Positions 8,828 through 17,483 are shown, counted from the first letter of the stretch. The stretch is 64,000 bases of DNA from Candidatus Gastranaerophilales bacterium (GCA_944324165.1 CALUVG010000007.1:1-64000); one strand, 5' to 3'. Notes: generated by a model not told the origin, from the letters alone. Numbers and translations: made by a program.

Positions 8828-9265
8828 ATGAAGAAATTGTTTTGTTTAATATTTAGTTTTTTAGTAATTTCATCCTGCGCATATGCAGTGGATGCCGCAG
8901 CCTCAACAGCTGCAAGAAAAGAGCTTGAAGCCAGTGCCGCTAATGTACGGACAGTTTGTCAACGTGTACAAAAAGGTCTCAGATATGAGTACATATTCCT
9001 GAACTTTTTTAACAATGAATGTGCGTATTATCTCAATCAGCGTTTAAGAGTTCGTGACGCAATATTCCCGTTGGTTAATAATATTGAAGAAGGATACAAT
9101 GAACAGTATCCTAAATTATCAACCGACTTTATTATTGATCTTGATAAAAAACAGATTGAATATTTCCAATCAATAGTTGAGAATTATTGCAAATATAACA
9201 TGTATCGCGTTAAAGAACAGTCTGCTTGTTCTGCAGCCAGCATAAAAAGCTATTTTACTCTTTAA
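8828..9265 (+). CDS. Secreted Cys-containing orphan protein
   Basis: The 145-aa protein has an N-terminal signal peptide with AYA at about 18-20. The mature part contains four cysteines in TVCQ, NECA, NYCK and SACS contexts, enough for two disulfides, and is rich in aromatic residues. I recognise no family. A lipoprotein reading (ISSC) is less likely than signal peptidase I cleavage. The mRNA seems to begin at the start codon. It is monocistronic. Confidence 0.6.
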   Translation: MKKLFCLIFSFLVISSCAYAVDAAASTAARKELEASAANVRTVCQRVQKGLRYEYIFLNFFNNECAYYLNQRLRVRDAIFPLVNNIEEGYNEQYPKLSTDFIIDLDKKQIEYFQSIVENYCKYNMYRVKEQSACSAASIKSYFTL

Positions 9266-9269
9266 TAGC

Positions 9270-9396
9270 AAAAAAAAAGAGCCCTTTTTTAAGGGGCTCT
9301 TGGAATGTAAACTTTTTGAATCATTCCTCGTAAATAGTGTGAAGTGTAGTGTGCTTTAAAATCTCGTTGATTCCTCGATTTTAAGCCATTCCTCGT
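9270..9396 (-). ncRNA. Candidate small RNA with three CGAGGAAU motifs
   Basis: A minus-strand transcript is predicted from about 9396 to a terminator at 9277-9301 (stem AAGAGCCC/GGGCTCTT). The terminator is followed by a long T-run only on the minus strand. No minus-strand gene lies upstream that would need it. CGAGGAAU occurs three times (9388-9395, 9370-9377, 9323-9330). An internal stem (9377-9386 with 9353-9363) displays the second copy in a loop. There is no convincing reading frame. Repeated exposed GGA motifs recall CsrA/RsmA-titrating RNAs, but that is speculation. Confidence 0.5.
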
Positions 9397-9401
9397 GTTC
9401 A

Positions 9402-9430
9402 TATATATAAAGTATTTTTTTTATATACAA
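9402..9430 (-). promoter_or_regulatory. Predicted promoter of the small RNA
   Basis: On the minus strand, TTGTAT (9430-9425), a 17-bp spacer and TATATA (9407-9402) predict a start near 9396, immediately before the first CGAGGAAU motif. Confidence 0.45.
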
Positions 9431-9485
9431 TTGCCATATTTTGTCGCGAAAATTTAAATTCGTTACAAAACTTAATAATAATCAG

Positions 9486-9514
9486 TTTAGATACTGGCTT
9501 TTTACGGGTATAAT
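9486..9514 (+). promoter_or_regulatory. surE promoter
   Basis: TTTAGA (9486-9491), a 17-bp spacer and a perfect TATAAT (9509-9514). This leaves a short leader containing AAAGGAG ahead of the surE ATG at 9558. Confidence 0.6.
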
Positions 9515-9557
9515 ATGTATCATAGAGAAAATAGTCTTGTTTTAGTAAAGGAGAAAT

Positions 9558-10355
9558 ATGAAAATATTAATTTCAAACGATGACGGAATAGCTGCAAATG
9601 GTATACGCGCGCTATCTGAAGCCTTATCTGAAGAACATGATGTTTATATAATAGCTCCGGATAGAGAACGTAGTGCAGCAGGTCATTCATTAACTCTACA
9701 CACTCCATTACGTGTTGAAGAGTTAGAGGAACCGGTTTATGGCGCAAAGCGGGCATGGGTTACTAATGGAACACCGGGCGATTGTGTAAAAATTGGTATA
9801 AGTGCAATTTTATCAGAAGAAGAACAACCGGATTTAGTTATTTCCGGCATCAATCATGGTCCGAATTTAGGCTCAGATATTTTGTATTCAGGTACAGTAA
9901 GTTGTGCTATGGAAGGGGCAATGCTCGGGGTGCCCAGTATTGCGGTTTCCCTTGCAAGCATGCATTATGAACCTGAAAACTTCAGATTTTCTGCGCATTT
10001 TGTCTGTGCTTTATTGAAAAAATTAAAGGATTTTGAATTTCCGTCAAAATGCATTTTAAATATCAATGTTCCGCCTTTAGACGGTGAAGATATTGCGGGA
10101 GTTGCAATTGCCGAACTCGGGAATAAAATGTTTACCGATAATTATGAAAAACGCGTAGATCCTCGCGGTAAAGTCTATTACTGGATGGCAGGCGAATTAA
10201 TCACGGAGCCCGAAGATGCCAGAACTGATTTAGCCGCAGTAAGAAATAATAAGATTTCAATTACTCCTGTTACATTCGAAATGACACGTGTAGAAACAAT
10301 GCTGGATTTGGATAAAATTCTTTGCAGAGATAAGGGTTATTGCAGCTGGTTTTAA
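9558..10355 (+). CDS. surE: 5'/3'-nucleotidase SurE
   Basis: The 265-aa protein fits the SurE family: metal ligands in SNDDG (6-10), a Ser in RERSAAGHS (36-44) and Asn in SGINHGPNLG (96-105). SurE dephosphorylates nucleoside 5'- and 3'-monophosphates and acts in stress survival and nucleotide turnover. AAAGGAG precedes the ATG. The length is normal for the family. It is monocistronic, with its own promoter and a very strong terminator. Confidence 0.95.
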   Translation: MKILISNDDGIAANGIRALSEALSEEHDVYIIAPDRERSAAGHSLTLHTPLRVEELEEPVYGAKRAWVTNGTPGDCVKIGISAILSEEEQPDLVISGINHGPNLGSDILYSGTVSCAMEGAMLGVPSIAVSLASMHYEPENFRFSAHFVCALLKKLKDFEFPSKCILNINVPPLDGEDIAGVAIAELGNKMFTDNYEKRVDPRGKVYYWMAGELITEPEDARTDLAAVRNNKISITPVTFEMTRVETMLDLDKILCRDKGYCSWF

Positions 10356-10360
10356 TAGTG

Positions 10361-10397
10361 CAAGAAAGCGGGGCGTCGAAGACGCCCCGCTTTCTTG
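10361..10397. terminator. Strong bidirectional terminator
   Basis: A perfect 17-bp stem (10361-10377 with 10381-10397) closes on a GAA triloop between the convergent surE and prepilin genes. Its core is GC-rich, and the prepilin stop codon sits 2 nt from its edge. Confidence 0.85.
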
Positions 10398-10398
10398 G

Positions 10399-11238
10399 CT
10401 AATCTTTATCCGAACATTTATGCTTGCCGTCCCAGCTTAAATCGTCGCAGTGCAGATAGTCCATATTCTCATTTTGCAGTACCCAGGCAGTACAGCCATA
10501 ACCATTATATTTATCACCTGCATTCGCCCTCAAACAGTGATTTGAAAAAGCTCGAATATTTATGCCATTTAACCCCATTGGAACTATGCCATTCTTTGTT
10601 ATAAAAAACATGAAATTATTTTTACCGGTAGTGTATTCTGACTTAGCACTATTTTTAATAATAACACCAAAATCTCCGCAGACATTTTTAGCCAGAGGAA
10701 CACCATAATCAGCACTACATGTACTGTCTGAAATATTTCCGCCCCAGAATAATGTACCGTCATTTAACAAAACAGCATTACCTGTTTTATTCGTTAGAAT
10801 TTGACCATCTAATGATTTTATTTTGAAATCAGTTAAGTTGCATTCTTCATAAAATCTGCAAACCTTTTCTACTTTCAAGTATTTTGTCATTAAATCCCAA
10901 AAAGTATTAGTTGAGACAACAGAATCATCTGTCAAAGTATCATCTTCATCATGGGCAGTGTTAATTAATCCCCATTGGTCAATAGTGCCGTTTTCTATAA
11001 CAACCATTTGATATGCTTGATTTAGCATGCTGTATATTTTTTTTAATTTAGTTATCGTGGCTCTTTCTTCATATTTTTGTAAAACTGTAGGTAGTGTCAT
11101 TACTGCAACAACGCCGATAATAGCGAGGGTAATTAACACTTCTGCCAGTGTGAAAGCGTCAGAACTTTTAAAGACCGGAGCCTGAGGCACTAAGGATTTT
11201 CTGCGGCTTTGCCGGGAGGCATAATTTCTTGGGTTCAT
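10399..11238 (-). CDS. Type IV prepilin-like protein
   Basis: The 279-aa protein has a long basic leader (residues 1-28), then FTLAEVLITLAIIGVVAVMT (29-48), the class III prepilin hydrophobic helix with Glu at +5. The residue before the cleavage site is Ala rather than the usual Gly. A helical stalk and a Cys-containing globular region follow. The C-terminal WVLQNENMDYLHC pattern is, from memory, shared by many paralogous pilin-like proteins of Gastranaerophilales. It likely forms a minor pseudopilin or surface fibre subunit. No assembly ATPase or peptidase gene is nearby. GGAG precedes the ATG. Confidence 0.85.
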   Translation of the reverse strand: MNPRNYASRQSRRKSLVPQAPVFKSSDAFTLAEVLITLAIIGVVAVMTLPTVLQKYEERATITKLKKIYSMLNQAYQMVVIENGTIDQWGLINTAHDEDDTLTDDSVVSTNTFWDLMTKYLKVEKVCRFYEECNLTDFKIKSLDGQILTNKTGNAVLLNDGTLFWGGNISDSTCSADYGVPLAKNVCGDFGVIIKNSAKSEYTTGKNNFMFFITKNGIVPMGLNGINIRAFSNHCLRANAGDKYNGYGCTAWVLQNENMDYLHCDDLSWDGKHKCSDKD

Positions 11239-11400
11239 TTAGAGCATCTCCTTTCTTTTTTTATAAATAACTGCTTTTTATTTTTTATAAAAAAAGATTA
11301 ACATATTTTAGGTATCTTGTAAAGCACTTTTATAAAAATGTAACCAATAAGGGCTTTAATTAAGGTGCTGTATACGTTACCTTATAAAAAAAGGTTATTT

Positions 11401-11739
11401 ATGCTTGAATTAGATAAAAAATTTATTGGTGCAGTTATAAAAAAAGCAAGGAAAAACGCGGGCTTAAAACAGCATGAACTTGCTGATATTGCAGGATTTA
11501 CGGAAAAACATTTAAGCCGCATTGAAAATGGTAAGTATCTTCCAAAAGTAGAACATTTTTTAGCCCTTATAGATATATTGAATTTGACCTTTGAGGATTT
11601 TGGATATAAAGGTGATAAACGCGAATTAACCCCGCTGCAGCATGAATTAATTAATAAAATTTTGACCGCGGATGCAAATATGCTGAATATCTACGCTGAA
11701 GCGATTAATTCAGCAGAGAAAATTCTAAAATTCAAATAA
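11401..11739 (+). CDS. XRE-family DNA-binding regulator
   Basis: The 112-aa protein carries a Cro/CI-type helix-turn-helix over about residues 8-63 (IKKARKNAGLKQHELADIAG, then KHLSRIENGKYLP). A short helical tail follows. The ATG at 11401 is preferred over an upstream in-frame GTG because AAGG lies 7 nt before it. The upstream sequence has two similar direct blocks (GTAACCaATAA, GTTACCtTATAA) that could be its own operator. Its targets are unknown. It diverges from the prepilin gene, with about 160 bp between them. Confidence 0.82.
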   Translation: MLELDKKFIGAVIKKARKNAGLKQHELADIAGFTEKHLSRIENGKYLPKVEHFLALIDILNLTFEDFGYKGDKRELTPLQHELINKILTADANMLNIYAEAINSAEKILKFK

Positions 11740-11744
11740 TTATT

Positions 11745-12527
11745 TTACGGCTCCACAATAATTCGTGCAGGGAAATTATTTCGAAGTAAGTCATTTGCTA
11801 CACTCTGAGCTTTTTCACGTGTGGAGAAAGAGCCTACCTGTATTGTATAAGCCCCGCCTATTTGCTTTACAAACGGATTAATATTTAATCCGGCATCCAT
11901 TAATATGCCTTTAGCAACCTGAGCTTGCTCGGCGGTCGAATAATATCCGACAACAACTTTTGCATTTACAGGAGTAGGTGCCGTTGCAGCCTGCTGAGAT
12001 GTAGTATACTGCGGTGCGGCAGTAGGTTGTGGGGACTCAGGTTTGGTTACAGGATGTTCAACGATATTTTGTGATACAGCTTCTTTTTGCATTTGCTCAC
12101 TTGGCAAAGGATCATTAGGTTCTGTAGTTGATGTACTCTCCTCATCAGCTTTCGCATGTTTTTTTACACTGTCAGGAAGTTCTACTCTTTCTTCAAGACT
12201 GTCATCAAAAATATTTTCATTATCAGAATGCACACCGGCGTCTTCAAGTTGAATAAGTTTTAAACGTTCATCTATAGATGATTTTGCGTAATCTTCATAA
12301 TCAGTAGTATCATCAGAAGTAGTTTGTTCATTGCTGCCAATAGAGACATCAACATCCGGTGAGAGTTGTTTAGCTATGCCCAAAAACAGAAGTAACATTA
12401 CAAAGAAAGCTGAGATAAACATAATTACGCTTTCATTTGGATTTTTTTTAACTTTATTACTATACTCTTTATAATTTATATGAGGTTGCTGTTGCTGCTC
12501 CAAATCAAATGACTCTTCATCTCTCAT
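11745..12527 (-). CDS. SPOR-domain membrane protein
   Basis: The 260-aa bitopic protein has a cytosolic N-terminus rich in Gln and Asp, one membrane segment (about 33-52), a long Pro/Thr/Ser/Gln linker and a C-terminal SPOR domain (about 190-260). SPOR domains bind denuded septal peptidoglycan, so it probably localises to the division site. The ATG at 12527 is preferred over an in-frame TTG two codons upstream because AGGAG is well spaced to it. It lies 2 bp after the DUF366 stop and is part of the HEAT-queC-DUF366-SPOR run. Confidence 0.85.
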   Translation of the reverse strand: MRDEESFDLEQQQQPHINYKEYSNKVKKNPNESVIMFISAFFVMLLLFLGIAKQLSPDVDVSIGSNEQTTSDDTTDYEDYAKSSIDERLKLIQLEDAGVHSDNENIFDDSLEERVELPDSVKKHAKADEESTSTTEPNDPLPSEQMQKEAVSQNIVEHPVTKPESPQPTAAPQYTTSQQAATAPTPVNAKVVVGYYSTAEQAQVAKGILMDAGLNINPFVKQIGGAYTIQVGSFSTREKAQSVANDLLRNNFPARIIVEP

Positions 12528-12529
12528 AA

Positions 12530-13087
12530 TCAAACTCCTCTTACTTTTGTACTTGCTAACACAATATCATCTAATTCTTCTGCATATCTTTTAAGAATTT
12601 CTTCGGCAAAAGTTTTTATATCAGTAATTCCTAAATCATTTGTTAATCCGCAGGCTGGGACAGGAGTGCCGGTAGAATCTATATTTATACCTGTATGGAT
12701 TAATATTGAAGTTAATGATTTTGTTGCAATAGAAACAGTTAATTTCTTATTATTAACAAATAAATCATCGCCGTCTCTAACAACTTTAAATCCTCGTTTT
12801 TCTAATGTTTCTTTAATTATACAAATCAATAGTCTTTGTCTGAAAACACCTTCAACAAGCCCAACGTTAAACTGTTCTGAAATAAAGCTAAGCATTGATT
12901 TGCTATATATCGGCTCATTATTAATAACATCTTCTATGTCTACCATTTCAGTGAGTTTAACTTCACATTCACCAATAAAAGCGACAGTTGCATCTCCTTG
13001 AAGTTTAAAATTTTTATAAATCCAATGCGGAGAAAGCTGCCATCCCTCATATTTAATTTCATTATCAGTAATAAGTGTTTTCATCAT
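12530..13087 (-). CDS. DUF366-family protein
   Basis: The 185-aa protein resembles DUF366, a family of unknown function in bacteria and archaea. Recognisable blocks include LSPHWIYKNF, FIGECEVKL and ASIATKSLTSIL-like segments. It sits 5 bp after queC and 2 bp before the SPOR gene, so a link to 7-deazaguanine metabolism is possible but only contextual. The start is ATGATG. The first ATG gives 185 aa, while a TATAAT overlapping the queC stop lies 7 nt before the second ATG. Confidence 0.7.
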   Translation of the reverse strand: MMKTLITDNEIKYEGWQLSPHWIYKNFKLQGDATVAFIGECEVKLTEMVDIEDVINNEPIYSKSMLSFISEQFNVGLVEGVFRQRLLICIIKETLEKRGFKVVRDGDDLFVNNKKLTVSIATKSLTSILIHTGINIDSTGTPVPACGLTNDLGITDIKTFAEEILKRYAEELDDIVLASTKVRGV

Positions 13088-13092
13088 AAATA

Positions 13093-13761
13093 TTATACCT
13101 GAAAAATTTTATTTATGTAGTAGTTATCTTTATTTGCAAGTAAAGCATTTTTAAGACGTGTGCATGATTCGCATAATCCGCAATTTTTTTCACTATTCCG
13201 GTAACAGCTTCTGGTAAGTTCCAGAGGAATTTTATTTTTGAGTGCCAGTTTTACAATTTCATTTTTGTCTAAGTCAATTAATGGGGCTATTACAGTTGGC
13301 TGCTTTTGTGTAGAAAACTTAAATTCTTCATTAAGACTGTCAATAAAAGCCTGAGTATTATCAGGGAATGTTTGCCCCTCTTCTTTATTTGCCCCAATAA
13401 GAATATAATCATAATTGTCAGCATCTGCAAAAGCCGCAGCTATGTTCATAAACAGTCCGTTTCGATTAGGAACCCATACGGATTTTGCTGATTGCTGGGG
13501 GTTATTTAGTGCGTTGCCTGTCGGTACTTCTTCATCAGATACCAGTGCAGTATGAGTTATTGCTTTTAGCCAATCAAGTTTTATAACCTGATGTTCAATT
13601 TTATAATAATCACAGATTAATCTTGCTGCTTGTATCTCTTGAATCGCTGATTTTTGTCCGTAATCAAAAGTAAATGCAAGTGTTATGTTATATTTATCTT
13701 TGGCAAGTCCGAGACTCACAAGAGAGTCCAATCCTCCGGAGAGCAGAATTATTGATTTCAT
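13093..13761 (-). CDS. queC: 7-cyano-7-deazaguanine synthase QueC
   Basis: The 222-aa protein has the PP-loop SGGLDS (8-13), the substrate-site segment WVPNRNGLF and zinc ligands C186, C194, C197 and C200. QueC converts 7-carboxy-7-deazaguanine to preQ0 with ATP and ammonia, for queuosine or deazaguanine DNA/RNA modification. Its start overlaps the HEAT gene by 4 bp, and DUF366 follows 5 bp later. No queD, queE or folE is in the window. Confidence 0.95.
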   Translation of the reverse strand: MKSIILLSGGLDSLVSLGLAKDKYNITLAFTFDYGQKSAIQEIQAARLICDYYKIEHQVIKLDWLKAITHTALVSDEEVPTGNALNNPQQSAKSVWVPNRNGLFMNIAAAFADADNYDYILIGANKEEGQTFPDNTQAFIDSLNEEFKFSTQKQPTVIAPLIDLDKNEIVKLALKNKIPLELTRSCYRNSEKNCGLCESCTRLKNALLANKDNYYINKIFQV

Positions 13762-14738
13762 TGGGTATTCCTGTCATCACGATAAACTTCTACAACTTCA
13801 TCTTCGTATTCTTCGATCAAAGATACAGCCTCTGCTTTAAGATCATCTGTATAAATAGGTAAACTTATAACCTCATCAAGAATTTCACGTCCGCGTAAAT
13901 TATAGAGTGCGATAAGTGCATTTTTCTGAACTTCGGCATCTTTATCTTCTGTTAAACAGCGTTTAATCACATCATAAGCATCATCGTGGTCGCTATCCAT
14001 AATCGCTTCTATTGCATTTATACGGATTTGCGGTGATTCATCCAGTAAGGATTCTTTTAAAGCATTAAACACACGATCATTATTACTTACACGCATTTTG
14101 CCAAGTGCTTCAATAACACGTTCCTTCAAAAAGGTAAACTTATTCCATATACCTTTGTTGGATTCCAGAATACTTACAAGCGGGTCAATAGCCCTTAAAT
14201 CGCCGAGCATTCCAAGAGCAGATGCTGCTGATTCTTTTAGATATACTGATTTTTCATCCTCATCTTTTACTACTTCTATTAACGGAGCGACAGCATATCT
14301 GTCGCCGATCTTACCGAGCGCATCGGCACATGCCAGACGCAGTTTATAATTTTCGTTCTTATTATTCAGGCAATAAAGTAATGGTGTAACAGTAGAGGTA
14401 TCTTTATAATTTGCAATAGCTCTGGCACACATTACACGTGTATTTATAAATTTTTCTTTCAAATCCGGAGTGTCGGAATTTTTCATCAACAAAATATCCA
14501 GCAGAAAAGAAAGAGTTGAAGGATCACGGAACCTATCTGCTAATTTTATTATATGCATCAGAACATCTGGTTTGGTAGATACTGATAAAAAATAATTATA
14601 AATAGATACAAGATCTCCGCTCTGGTATCTATTGTCTAAATCTGAAATTCTGCGAACAATCTCTTCTGAAGGCAGATCACTAAATAAACCGCAGTCATTA
14701 GCTAAAGATTTTAAATCAAATTTATCCTTTTCGTCCAT
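13758..14738 (-). CDS. HEAT-repeat protein
   Basis: The 326-aa soluble protein consists of about six to seven alpha-helical HEAT/PBS-lyase-type repeats (for example DALGKIGDRYAVAPLIEVVK and the following block around SALGMLGDLRAIDPLV). Such solenoids act as protein-binding scaffolds. A catalytic residue set is not evident, so a bilin-lyase role is not supported. GGAG precedes the ATG. It is first gene of the HEAT-queC-DUF366-SPOR run, with a 4-bp overlap into queC. Confidence 0.85.
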   Translation of the reverse strand: MDEKDKFDLKSLANDCGLFSDLPSEEIVRRISDLDNRYQSGDLVSIYNYFLSVSTKPDVLMHIIKLADRFRDPSTLSFLLDILLMKNSDTPDLKEKFINTRVMCARAIANYKDTSTVTPLLYCLNNKNENYKLRLACADALGKIGDRYAVAPLIEVVKDEDEKSVYLKESAASALGMLGDLRAIDPLVSILESNKGIWNKFTFLKERVIEALGKMRVSNNDRVFNALKESLLDESPQIRINAIEAIMDSDHDDAYDVIKRCLTEDKDAEVQKNALIALYNLRGREILDEVISLPIYTDDLKAEAVSLIEEYEDEVVEVYRDDRNTQ

Positions 14739-14837
14739 TAGCTGCTCCGCTTATTAAGCCATTACCCTTTTAGTGTATTTATACTATAAAAACTATTATT
14801 TGGCAAGTATTTTAATCACAACATCAACCCATGCAAC

Positions 14838-16226
14838 TTAAACACGTCCATACATGTCTTCATATCGTATAATATCTTCTTCGATTAAAGGATCACCCTT
14901 TTGTACTTCTATTATTTCTAAATCTTCTTCAAACGGATTTTGCAGTGAGTGAATTGCTTTAACAGGAATATCAACACTATGTCCCGGACTCAAAATCATT
15001 TCCTTGCCTTCTAAAACGACTTTTGCATTACCCGAAAGCACAACCCAGTGTTCGCTTCTGTAATTGTGAGATTGAACGGATAATTTTTGACCTGTTTTTA
15101 CGTGGATAATTTTTGTTAAAAATCCTTTGCCTTGCGCTATTACTGTATAAAATCCCCATGGGCGATATACTGTTCTGTGAACGGAGTGTGTGTCATCATT
15201 TTGCTGCTTTAGTGTTTCATAAATTTGTTTGACATCCTGAGTACGATTTTTAGGGCATGCCAGAATAGCATCTTCGGTTTCTATAACTACGGTGTCTTCC
15301 AGTCCGATTGTTGCAACAAGTTTGGATGATGCGTACACAAAAGAATTTTTACTGCCCATATCCAGAACATGTCCGACCATAACATTATTATTGGCATCTT
15401 TGGGGCTTATTTCGTAAATAGATTGCCATGAACCTAAATCTTTCCAATCACTCTCAAGTTTGACCATCGCAATTTTGTTACATTTTTCCATAACAGCATA
15501 ATCTATAGAAATATTAGGCATTTTTGTGAAAGTTAAATATGGGATTTCATTTTTTCCTTTAAAATTTAATTCCTGCAGAACAGAAAAAATTTCCGGTGCG
15601 TGTTGTTCAAGCTCATTAAGCATTGTCGACGCTTTAAACATGAAAATTCCGCTGTTCCAAAAACAGTTTTGTTCTGTTATAAATTTTTCTGCATCTTTGC
15701 TGTCAGGTTTTTCTACAAAAGTTTTTACTTCATATCCTGAGTCAACAGGCAAAGACGTTTGAATGTAACCAAATCCTGTTTCTACATAAGACGGCTTAAC
15801 CCCAAATGTCACAATATAACCCTGTTTGGCAAGGCTTATACCTTTTTGAATGCTGTTAGCAAAACTTTCTTCATCTTTTATCAAATGGTCAGAAGGTACA
15901 ACCAGAATTATTTCATCATCACTGTAATTCTGTACAATAAATTTCGTTGCAACGGCAATAGCCGGAGCAGTATTTTTTGTTTCCGGTTCAGAAAGAACTA
16001 TCGGGGTTTCTGTAAATTCTTTCAATTGCATTTTTATTATAGAGAGATGCTTTGCGTTTGTTGTACTGATAATTTTGTCAGCAGGAATGAATTTATTAAT
16101 ACGCTCAAATGTCGTTTGTACCAGACTTTTATCAGAATTCAAATTCAATAATTGTTTAGGGTACAGATCTCTTGACAGCGGCCATAATCTGCTTCCTGAC
16201 CCTCCTGCTAAAATTATTCCAAACAT
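14838..16226 (-). CDS. manC: Mannose-1-phosphate guanylyltransferase / mannose-6-phosphate isomerase
   Basis: The 462-aa bifunctional enzyme has the nucleotidyltransferase signature LAGGSGSRLWPLSR (6-19), VEKP, and a C-terminal type II phosphomannose isomerase cupin with the NYRSEHWVVLSG and PVKAIHSLQNP motifs. It makes GDP-mannose for surface polysaccharide or glycoconjugates. The ATG at 16226 (GGAG 7 nt upstream) is preferred over an in-frame TTG four codons earlier. It lies 20 bp after the ThiD2-ThiE gene and may be read through from it. Confidence 0.95.
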   Translation of the reverse strand: MFGIILAGGSGSRLWPLSRDLYPKQLLNLNSDKSLVQTTFERINKFIPADKIISTTNAKHLSIIKMQLKEFTETPIVLSEPETKNTAPAIAVATKFIVQNYSDDEIILVVPSDHLIKDEESFANSIQKGISLAKQGYIVTFGVKPSYVETGFGYIQTSLPVDSGYEVKTFVEKPDSKDAEKFITEQNCFWNSGIFMFKASTMLNELEQHAPEIFSVLQELNFKGKNEIPYLTFTKMPNISIDYAVMEKCNKIAMVKLESDWKDLGSWQSIYEISPKDANNNVMVGHVLDMGSKNSFVYASSKLVATIGLEDTVVIETEDAILACPKNRTQDVKQIYETLKQQNDDTHSVHRTVYRPWGFYTVIAQGKGFLTKIIHVKTGQKLSVQSHNYRSEHWVVLSGNAKVVLEGKEMILSPGHSVDIPVKAIHSLQNPFEEDLEIIEVQKGDPLIEEDIIRYEDMYGRV

Positions 16227-16246
16227 AATACTCTCCAAAATTTATC

Positions 16247-17263
16247 TTACTTGTTTATTATACTATAAAATTGTTTTGCTGCATACTCCGGATTTTCCGC
16301 ATTTATAATTGCTCGGACAACTGCAATACGTTTTGCGCCGTGTGCAATAACTTCATTAACGTTATCCGGATCAATCCCGCCGATAGCAAAAGCCGGTATG
16401 TCAATATTGTTGCTAACCCATTCCACGTATTCAAGCCCCACTGATTTGCGTCCGGGTTTAGTGGGAGTTGTGAATACCGGTCCCATGCCAATATAATCTG
16501 CGCCGTCTGCGACTGCTTTTTGTGCCTGTTCCGGTGCATGGGTAGAAACACCGATTATGGCATTATTGCCGAGAATTTTTCTTGCTGATTCGACATCCAT
16601 ATCGTCCTGCCCGAGATGAACTCCGTCGGCTTCCAATACATAAGCAATATCTACTCTGTCATTTACAATAAATGTTGCCCCGTACTCTGCACAAAGCAAT
16701 TTAATTTTTTTGCCCAGTTCTATAATTCTGTTTGCGGGCATTGTTTTTTCCCGTAACTGTAAAATATCAACCCCGCCTTTTAGAGCTGAGGCAACAGCAT
16801 CTAAAAAAGCATCATCATTTTCAAATTTGTCAGAATTTGTTACCAGATAAAGTTTTTTATTACCTAAAATTAATTTATTATATTTATCTTTCAATTTATT
16901 CCACATAATTTTCTCCAGAGTATAAGATTTATAGCGCAAATCTTCAAACACAGCGGCATTATCAGGTGAATATTCAGCCAGCACTCTCAAAACTTGCTGA
17001 AGGCGTTTTATGTTTGCCTTAAAAATGCTTTCAATATCAGTACGTTTATCGGGATTTTTTATATTAATCCCTATATCATTTTCAGTATCTCTTGCCTTCA
17101 AAAGTGCATCGTAATCTTTTTCTTGCAGGGCATTAATTTCATGCCGGATAAGTTTAAGAGTTTCAGAAGAAGATTTATCATCAAGTAAAAATCTTGAAAT
17201 TTCTTCAAGCACTCTCAGAGCCTCAACTCCGCGATTAAAATTTGCATCAATAATTCTTTTCAT
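16247..17263 (-). CDS. thiE: ThiD2-ThiE fusion, thiamine-phosphate synthase
   Basis: The 338-aa protein has two parts. Residues 1-125 match the ThiD2-like extension (IIDANFNRGVEALRVLEEIS) found fused to ThiE in several phyla. Residues about 135-338 are a TIM-barrel thiamine-phosphate synthase with LVTNSD, LQLREK, VNDRVDIA, ADGVHLGQDDM and FAIGGI. ThiE joins the pyrimidine and thiazole moieties. No ribosome-binding site is visible. TAAAAT ends exactly 6 nt before the ATG, suggesting a leaderless mRNA. I see no room for a TPP riboswitch upstream. Confidence 0.92.
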   Translation of the reverse strand: MKRIIDANFNRGVEALRVLEEISRFLLDDKSSSETLKLIRHEINALQEKDYDALLKARDTENDIGINIKNPDKRTDIESIFKANIKRLQQVLRVLAEYSPDNAAVFEDLRYKSYTLEKIMWNKLKDKYNKLILGNKKLYLVTNSDKFENDDAFLDAVASALKGGVDILQLREKTMPANRIIELGKKIKLLCAEYGATFIVNDRVDIAYVLEADGVHLGQDDMDVESARKILGNNAIIGVSTHAPEQAQKAVADGADYIGMGPVFTTPTKPGRKSVGLEYVEWVSNNIDIPAFAIGGIDPDNVNEVIAHGAKRIAVVRAIINAENPEYAAKQFYSIINK

Positions 17264-17339
17264 ATTTGTATTTTACCATGATAATTCCATATCAACAATC
17301 AGTAAGCAGGAAAAGTTTGAGGTTGAAATGCTTAATAAA

Positions 17340-17362
17340 ATTTTACAAAAATTTTGTAAAAT
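17340..17362. repeat. AT-rich inverted repeat
   Basis: ATTTTACAAAA (17340-17350) and TTTTGTAAAAT (17352-17362) form a near-perfect palindrome around one A. It lies 27 bp upstream of the -35 at 17390 and in the divergent thiE/17.5-kb region. It is a possible regulator site, but low complexity limits confidence. Confidence 0.3.
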
Positions 17363-17389
17363 ATGTTTAATTAGAAATTCAAAAAGAAA

Positions 17390-17419
17390 TTGACAAAACG
17401 CAAAGATGTCTGCTATAAA
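17390..17419 (+). promoter_or_regulatory. Strong promoter upstream of the 17.5-kb secreted protein
   Basis: A consensus TTGACA (17390-17395), an 18-bp spacer and TGCTATAAA (17411-17419), an extended -10. Transcription would start near 17426 and give a leader of about 115 nt before the next gene. Confidence 0.7.
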
Positions 17420-17483
17420 TGTAGTAATACTTTATTGGTTTATCGCTGATGAACTATTAATAGTTAAATCCGTTATTTTAAAT

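Noticed and set aside
14739-14837. PreQ1 riboswitch ahead of the queC operon
   Set aside because: The short leader has no preQ1 aptamer-like hairpin and queC is not the first gene.
15759-16151. 130-aa plus-strand open frame within manC
   Set aside because: It is antisense to conserved manC motifs and has no start signal.
17264-17340. TPP riboswitch upstream of the ThiD2-ThiE gene
   Set aside because: No THI-box sequence or suitable stems, and the likely transcription start coincides with the start codon.
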